Both the position numbers and the translations under genes were made by a program. Shown piece after piece: positions 12,901 through 21,900 of a stretch of 64,000 nucleotides of DNA. The notes under the pieces were generated by a model. That model worked only from the letters and a program-made list of their open reading frames with translations, was not told the origin of the DNA and did not search any database. Position 1 is the stretch's first letter; every line of letters starts with the position of its first letter. Origin of the DNA: Gordionus sp. m RMFG-2023 (lineage: Eukaryota > Nematomorpha > Gordioida > Chordodea > Parachordodidae); assembly GCF_954871325.1 (NCBI RefSeq), contig NC_088778.1, positions 10,201,743 through 10,265,742 on the forward strand. Direction: 5' to 3'.

Positions 12901-15900
12901 CATTTAAGCTAAAATCCATTCCGCTAATGTCTATAAAGCTAAATGAGGCGAAATATGCATGTAAAATAGATATTAAATCCGCATTCTTCTCGATACCATT
13001 AGCAGAACAAGTGCGCAAGTATTTCGGGTTCAAGATACACGGAACCTACTATGCTTACAAGGTACTTCCTATGGGTGCATCATTCAGCCCGTATTGTCTA
13101 CAGTCCATCATCCTAGACGCATGTGCAAAAACAGTAAGACGAGCTAGTTACAATGTATACTTGGACGACATACTAATATACGGAGATAATAAAAATGACG
13201 TTAAGTGGTCCACCAGATCACTTAGATGCACTTTAGAAGGCTGGGGCCTAGAAATATCCCAAGAAAAATCGGTATTAGACCCTACGCAGTTCATAACCTA
13301 CCTTGGAGTCCTCATAAACTTGGAGGATAAAACTCTGAACGCAGACAACACCACACGAAGAAGACTAACACGATGCCTCGCAATTTTCAGAAGACACTCT
13401 TACCAGCACCTGGAAATAGGCAGAATCCTAGCAGCTAAAGTGCTAGGAGTGGTGAATCACTTTGCGTATACAATCACCGGCATGTCTAGACTCTTCTCGC
13501 CCTACTATATCACCCTGATGGAAGGGCAACTAGCCCCGCTGGTCGACACGTATTTAGCATTCAGAAAAGCCGAAGTAATAATAACAGCTTTGGAATACCC
13601 CCTGATAATTCGATACGCTGCAACAAACCCAGTATATACGGATGCATCAGATTCGCATATTGGTATATCATTCTGGGGCTACCAAGATAAGTCTATCTCA
13701 TACACAGAAGCAGCACTCCTCCTTAATGTGCCAATGCATGCAATACAGCATATTAATGCTAAAGAAGTATTAGCGGTAGGCGTAGGAACGTTGCTAGCCA
13801 TCAATAAAGACAGCCAAGTACCGATTATCTACACAGACTCAACCGTAGCATACTACTCCTTACGAAAAGGAGGCTCCAGGTCACCATCACTGGAAATAGT
13901 AATCACAAGTATGTTATTCAAATTGGGACTACCGGACTTCACGGCATTATCACAAAACATCCGTTGGATCCCCACAGACGAAAATCCCGCAGACGAGCCG
14001 TCAAGAAACTGGATAGGAGATACAAGCAACCGAAATCTCTTCGAAGGGCCACCACTCACGGGACCTATGATGTTACATGATGAGGAAACCTCCCTGTTCG
14101 GACGTGAATCAACAGTCAGTACCCCGTCGCTAATATCAAATTTATCGTTAGGATCAACAACCATTACCGCTGATCTGGAACAACTGAGCATTCATAGCTC
14201 TGAACTATAACAAGGCAACAACCTCAAATCAAAACCAAGAATACAATAATGAACACAAATAGAACGATTCATCCGCGCATATTTATTTGTATAAATATAT
14301 TATTATTAGTGTTATACACCATTATTGTTTATTTTCGTATTTATCTTGCATTGGAATATTGTACCCCAATTTATTCAAGATAATCAATATACTTTGTTTT
14401 GATTTAAGAAATAAAAGCCTTGGGATGCTTAAGCCATAAAGGCCAAGGCATCCGACTGTATCCACATTTCCCAGAAAAGGGGAAATGTTATCAGGATACA
14501 GTTGCGAAGAACTTTACTATATTCTTATTTTTGAGATTTAACCCCTACCCATCCTTCAATTTACTCCATGGGAGCCCCACCCGGTAAAAGATATATCCAC
14601 GAAAATATCTTCTACTACCCCCTCCCTCTATTCATGTATACACTCAACTAACTCTAATATAGCATCCCTAGGGAAGCCCCAAAGTTAAAGACAAGGTGAT
14701 TACGCGTTTGAACCCTTGCACACTTTAAGGCTATTAATTATTGTAAGACACACTTATATTTAATAAATAATTGCCTCATTAGGTTATAAATTAGGTCAAG
14801 GAAAGTTCTTCAACTCTGAACAAAATAATTTACGTGCCTCCCTAAATGCTATAGAGGAATAATGTAAGCCGACAATTAAAGTAGATATCACCATATATAT
14901 ATATATATATATATCAACTAACCATTGTATGAAAAGAAAACCATTATCGAATGTTTAAATAACATAAATCTACGGATTCATTAGATTCAGAAGAAATGTA
15001 GATAGATATTTCTTCTTTTTTTATGATTTGATAAATTTTAAATCCCTTTTTCTTTTTTTGTAAAAATGAAAGTGATAAAAATATATCATGGTTCTATAAT
15101 TTGTTATTTTAGTTTAAATATTTAATATATAAATTCCTTAGACCCTGGAGGAACTGAAAAAGCTGCGGCCTTGCGGCAAAATTCCAATGACCTCATATTT
15201 ATAGGGAATGCTTTCATCTATAAGTCTCATGCTTATTTTATAAATCTTATTGCTAAATGTAAATGGTTATATTTTTTCCTAATACCATAACATTGGGTTA
15301 AATTTTAATATTGCATATTAAAAGAGGGAAATGACTAGTCTTAAGAGGCTCACATTTCATTTAAATTTGCATAACATATTAATATAAAATTGTGTATTAC
15401 AAAAAAATAAGAAATATTTTACCGATAAATTGCACATATAAATCGCATTAAAAATAATATTCATATTCTAATTGTTACTTACCCGCCCATCGCTTACATG
15501 AGCGAAGGAAAGGGGGAGGGGAGTAAAAGCAGTTTGTTTTTTTTTGAAGGGGGGAAGGGGATCATCTAAGAGGGTATGGGATAGGCATCTAACTAATGGT
15601 GGTTAAATTTATTGTGGGCTTCCAATTACATTTTTGGATGTAATAGGGCAAAGCTGTAAATTTTTTTATAATTGAATTATAGACCTATTCTAATATATAT
15701 ATAGATCGCATCGACCAAACTCTAAATATTGCATACAATCACAATCATTTACAATAAAAAGTTACCCGCAAAAAATATATTTTTTTATAAAAATTATACT
15801 ATACGACAAGCAATTATTTTTTTTAATAATTCCCTGATTAATATTTTGCCAATCATTTAGTGTAGCTAGAAGCTTACTTGTTATTTAGGCATTAAAAATC

Positions 15901-18900
15901 AGTAATTAATAGCTTATAAATGTGGCAGTCGACGGCTAGAGAGTGAATAAAGGTTTTAAGGGGGGGGGGGGGGGTTGCGTCCAGTAAATCTTCCGTCATG
16001 TAGATGCTAGTACCGTAAGTGGAAAAGTAATTTGTGCTGCTCAATGCAGACAGGAAATATAATTTTTTATTAGCATTAATTTGATAAAGCTTACCCTCTC
16101 TTGCTTGAGTAACTGACAATGTATTATATAAATTCAGAAAATGAAATAGGTTGGTGTATGCTGCCGCATAAAGATTGTAACTCTGTAACAAGTCATATAC
16201 TCAATTTGACAATTTTTTATTTAAAATATATTCATTGTTGATGTCCTATACTTTTTCCTATTTTATATTTTGGTTGGTTTTATTATCAGGATATCGTATT
16301 TCTGGGATTATTATTTGCAAATATAATGCTAATCAAATTAATTTTCGTAATTTATCATTGGGGATTTCATATTATTTGAATATTATTTTTAGAAATTTCT
16401 AGATACCCTTGTTACCAATAAGTTGAAATTTATTTGGGTAAAAATATTCCTTATAACCAATGAGTTCTTTATTTGTATAAAGTTTCTAATTAAAACTATC
16501 TATTTAGTCTATTATAAGCTTAAATACCTCAATGCTAAAACAATTGATAGTATTAGACTTCATTATTACATTCATCATTTTATATACCTCCGTGACCTAT
16601 ACTAAAATTTACATTTCTTAATAATTAAAGGTATCATTTGATTAGTAAAATTATTTAATTTTAACGCCATATCCTTTTTTAAATTAAAATAAAATTTTAG
16701 AGATAGATAATTTGAAAACTTTTGCCAGCCACAGTAAGAATAACAGTATTATTTGTTTGACGTAGTTGAAAGTATTTCTGAAAATGTTTTCAATGTTTAG
16801 TACTCAATTGTAAATTAATTTAATCGCTTGGTAAACAGTAGGAAAAAATAATTGGCATAATGAAATGTATAAAAAAAACTTATATCTGGCGTTAATATTT
16901 AGTGTCTGACTAGTACTACACAAAATGGCAACTAAGATGTCACGCTTGCATGAAGTTAGCCAAGTTTTTAGACTAAAACAGTATGACTTTATTAGAACAT
17001 TTTATTGTTTTCTTCTGTTAGATAGATTGTTTAAAGGGAAAAATTGGTAAAAAATAAAAAATTATCACAGAACGGGAGAATGTAGAAGCTATAATTATCT
17101 GATTTGTGTTTATATTTAGTGCCTTATTTATTAATTCTTTAATTAATTTCGTCAGGCACAAAAAAAGTAACCGAATTAAGAACCAAATACAAAATAAAAT
17201 ATCACGCCTTAGGCCTAAAGTCATCCAGAGATATGGAAGCATCATCTCTTATATTTATGTCAATAATTATGCTTACTTTTAAATACTTCAACCCGTTTGG
17301 TAAATAGTTTAAAGAAAAATTGCCAAAATAAAAATAAATTGTCAAGATTGACAATATGTTAAAAGAAAAGTTATAGATGTAATAAACAATTACAATATGT
17401 AAGGTATGATTAATACCTATTAATTCATAAATCAATTTTTCTAATCAATAAATAAAAAAAGTGATACTTTAAAAATAATTAAAAAAAATTTGGGGGTTAT
17501 GGGAGAATTTCAAATCCCTCCCCCCCCCCCCTATATATATCATAAGATTGGTGATTAAAAACTTTGAATAAAATATTATCATAACTCATTTTTTAAAATC
17601 AAAATTTATAAAAATGTCCCACTAGTATTCCTCCCCCCCCCCTCCCTACCCACTTCGGATACTTCTATCACTTTTTATCGTTCTCATATTTAAAATATAT
17701 ATTAAATATCTCATTAATTTATATATCAAATATCCATAAATAAATATTAATAATTACCAGGTAAGCATATACATTTAAAACTCCTGTAGGTCTCTTTTGG
17801 AATCTCTATACATATTCCATTTTCACATGATATAGTCCTGCAATCGAGGATGTTTAATATTATATCACCTGTAACGATTTGAGTTTTAGAGGAAACACCA
17901 ACACAATGATATAAGCCAGTATCGTTTATCAGTGCATTGTCAATCATAATTGAGTTTTTATAGGATTTAAATCTTTAAAAATATTATGTTTTAACATCGA
18001 CAAAAAACGTTAAAAGGATTTTTAAAATAATTCAATATTTTATAAAAATAATTATAATTATTATTTTATGAATATTTCGGCTGCATTTTTAGATTCGTAC
18101 ATGTATGCAGGGATGGGCAAAAATTTACGATATTCTGTTAAGTTACAAATTATATCAATTTAATTATTTAAAGAATGCCTGTAACAGTTTCAGTTTATGA
18201 GTAGAAAAAGAGCTGAAATAGTTATTTTGTCATATAATGTTCTTTCAAACACATAGTGGCTTTTTGGAACTCTTTCAAAATTAATTAGACGCCGATAGAA
18301 TCCTATGTTTTCGAAAGTCAATTTATGTGTTTGAAAAGAAACACTATATCAAAAAACTATAAAATGGAAAATTATCGATAATGTCATTTCACTTTCATTG
18401 CCAATTTATTTTAAAACATTGGATATACTTTAATATCATTTTCTACTTCTCTATTTTATAAAAATATAAAATAAGAGGAATGTCCTAATTAATCTTACTT
18501 CTTACATGAGAATTCATTCTAATTTTTCGCCTATTTGACTTCATTATCTTTGTTCAATTTTAACCAATTTTTAATTATTATTTTATTGCAATTGAATAAT
18601 ATGATAAAAATTTAAACAATATTTCTTGTTTTTTTAGTAACTATTAATTTCTTTCTAAAAATTTTGACGAAATTTAAGATATAAAATTAACTGAAATCTT
18701 TTATCAATGTATAATGTTTATTATTTCAGTAGGAAAGAGCTTATTAGCAAATAGGAAAAAATTGTCAAAATAGACTTCATGCCAGATTGAAAAATATAGA
18801 GGCATTCAATATGTGGCGCTAATATATAGTGTCTGATTATTACTTATTAATTCCATCAGTTTTGCTAACCATAAAAATAAATTATGATGTAACGCTCTAA

Positions 18901-21900
18901 ACGTGAAGTTCCTTGGAAACACTAATTCTTAAACCTATAATAAACTTAGTAATATTTAATTAGTATATTTTAGTGCTTTAATCCATTTGGTATATGGATT
19001 AAAGGGGGAAAATAGTAAAATAAGAAGTAAATTTCTAAGATTGGCACAATGACAGAACTGGAGGTATAAAGTTCTAAATATTTGTTATTTTCACCAATCA
19101 CGTAGCTAAATTATAAGCAAATATCAAACTTCTGAAAACAATAATTCTAAAGCATATCTCAATAATTGGTAGAGATCTATAACTATCGTTCTGGAATGAT
19201 TCGGATTTTAGAATTTTTTTTATTTTAGTAATAATGCTCTTATTAATTTATTAATCAGTTTATCAAAACTATAAAACCGCTGCGTCTTAATAACGGATTC
19301 AATAAAACTATAAACATTAAGGTATTTTTCTCCGATTCAAGATATTTTGGAATTTAGATAGTTTGAAAAATATAAAAGTACAAAAGTAATTATAATACAA
19401 AATGAAAAAACATAATATATAATAAATTACTATCATCACTCAATATAAAAAAAATTAGCAATATCTCTAACTGAAGCTTTATCAGTTAGTGTCAAATTGC
19501 ATAAAAAAGTGGTTAAAAGACGCATCTTTGGATAATGTGACATTAAAATAAGATATATTGTTTACGATAAAATTGAAACCGATCACAATAAAGAATTCTT
19601 TGTTTTAAGTTGAGCTCAAGCGATATTTAGTAGGTAACACTAATAGTATGTGCACTTCTATACTTAGAAATGGAAAGGGTTAAATATCGATTAAGAAAGA
19701 CTTTAGTGTCTATGAGAAATATTGTTGTCAAATGGCTAGATTTGAGCCTAACTATCGGCTCAAATCAAGTCGTTTAACAACACTAATGGAGAGCGTCCCA
19801 TTTTTCAGTTTTTTAAAATAATTTATAATAAAATGTGAAAATTTACCTACAATCTTTTAAGAAATAAACTTTATTTACAAGTTTTTTCCCCGCATTCTTT
19901 AAATGCAAGCATAAAGCTCTGAGACGCCCATATTCATGGGGATAAAAAATAAAATATGGGATTTTATCAATTATGAACATAATCATATTTTCTATGAGGG
20001 GTTTTCCTCCATTATCAATATAATGAAAACCCCTTACCATAATTTTTCCTTATCATATCTTCCATGAGGAGAGGAGGGGGGGGGAATTCAACCACAATCC
20101 CCCTTATCTATCACTGCTTATTATAAAGTTATAATATTTAATTGTTACAAATTAACTTTCTAAGAAATAAATCAATTCTTTTACTTTAAATCCAAGGCAG
20201 TTAAGAGATGATCACCTTTATACCATCTCAAAATTTTAACATTTTTATTGGCTCCATTTGCTATTGGACATTTTACTATTAATTTTTTATCTTCCGAAAA
20301 GTTATAAGTAGCCGAATTATTGCTGTCACAAGATGGTTTCATGCATAATTGAAATTGTTGCATTTTCGCTTGACAATCTTTATAATGAAGTGTCTCTAGT
20401 GGGCATAATTTTCTAGTTTTAAAACCTTATGATTTTTTAAAATATTTGTTTTTATATAATTAAATATTATACTATCTTGATTATTATAGGGTTCCAACTT
20501 CACTTTTAGTCGAAATTAGGATGTAGATAATTTATTTAACAGTTCCCTCTACCTTATTGCACTTAAAAAACCTTTAAAAAAGGATTATAAAGACAAACTT
20601 GGAACATACTTAAACTTATAGGTTGCAAACATTCAAGAACTACGAATGGAGACAGAGTGTGATAAACTATCTTACGGAAAAGTAACTTTTTTTAACCGAA
20701 TAACTATAATTGAGAAAATAGTCTTATTAGTTTGGGGTTTCTAATTTTAAACATATTTATAGGCTTTTAATGATGGATGACAATTTTTTAAAACAAAAAA
20801 TTTTCTTCCTGTAAAATTGACCCAATAGCGTTAAAACCCTAGTATTATTTCAACAAGGTCGAATTAGAGTTCAGCAAAGTGGACAGTGAGGCCCCAATCG
20901 TAGCAAAATAAATAAATAAATATTGATGAGGTCCGGCTTGAAGTTTGAGAGTTTATTATTATATTTCCTATGTTAGTAAAGTCATATCTTAATGGTGAAG
21001 AAATATAGAAAGGTAAAATAACAAAATAATTTTCCAAATCTAAGCACATTGACCAAAAATTTATAAACTAAACATTTTTTTGTTTGAGATGTATTTCCAA
21101 TTTTATCTATATTATAAATCCGAGACGGTCTACGGGCTTTGGAAGTTTTTTTTACCATTGGGTTTAGCCCAAAATAAATAGTTTTTACAGCACACTCATT
21201 TGAATATAAAAATTAATAAACCTTCTCCACATTTTACAGTACATGGCCCCCAACCACTCCAACCATGTATTTTATACACATTATATGGAATTAAAGTGGT
21301 AAATTTATCTTGAAAATTATCATTATTCAAATTCAGAATTAATTGTTTTTTGGTTGGAGCTATAACGGTTGTTTTATGTCTAGATTCTTTGAATAATTTC
21401 TTGAAAGAATATTTGCGACTTTTTTGATTGAATACCTGATTAAATTGAATTAATAATTCTTTGAGCTCAATTTGTGTAGCTTCCGTTGTAGTCATTTCAA
21501 ACTTTTCCTTTATTAAATCGTTCCACAAGACCTTGATCTTTGCATATATACCATTAGAACTCAAGGGTATCTTAATAAATTGTAAAATAAAATTATTCAA
21601 TTATAATTAATAATGATTAATTTAGAAAATATAACAAAAGATAACCATAGAGGCAATTTAAATAAGATTAATTGTAAAGTACTAACTATATATTAAATGA
21701 AGATTTTTATATAAATAATTTGAATGATGCATTAAATAAAATATAGGAAAAGGAAGTTATGCATGAATAAACATTAATATATAATCTTAGGGTCAACACG
21801 AAATGTTTCATATGAGAATCAAACAATAAATAAGGAAGAATTCTGCGGTAAAAAAAGGAAGCCAAAAGTAAACCTTATATAATATGTATGACATCTAAAG

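Larger units (their letters stand above)
11173..14400 (+). mobile_element. Compact RT-RNase H retroelement with 60 bp terminal direct repeats (DIRS-related)
   Basis: Identical 60 bp repeats at 11173-11232 and 14341-14400 bracket a Gag-like frame and an RT-RNase H frame. The reverse transcriptase and RNase H resemble the DIRS group rather than Gypsy. No integrase, protease or tyrosine recombinase is seen between the repeats. Base composition is far richer in GC than the surroundings. Both frames are open and the repeats are identical, so the copy looks whole for what it carries and young. It lies in intron 4 of the host gene, antisense to it. Confidence 0.75.

Noticed and set aside
17202-17435. 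Minus-strand frame with a hydrophobic helix as the exon that completes the EGF
   Set aside because: It gives no sixth EGF cysteine at the right distance, whereas the exon at 990 fits in phase and spacing exactly.
19843-20040. Minus-strand frame between exons 3 and 4 as an extra exon
   Set aside because: Exons 3 and 4 join directly to give an unbroken Ig fold; inserting this frame would disrupt it.
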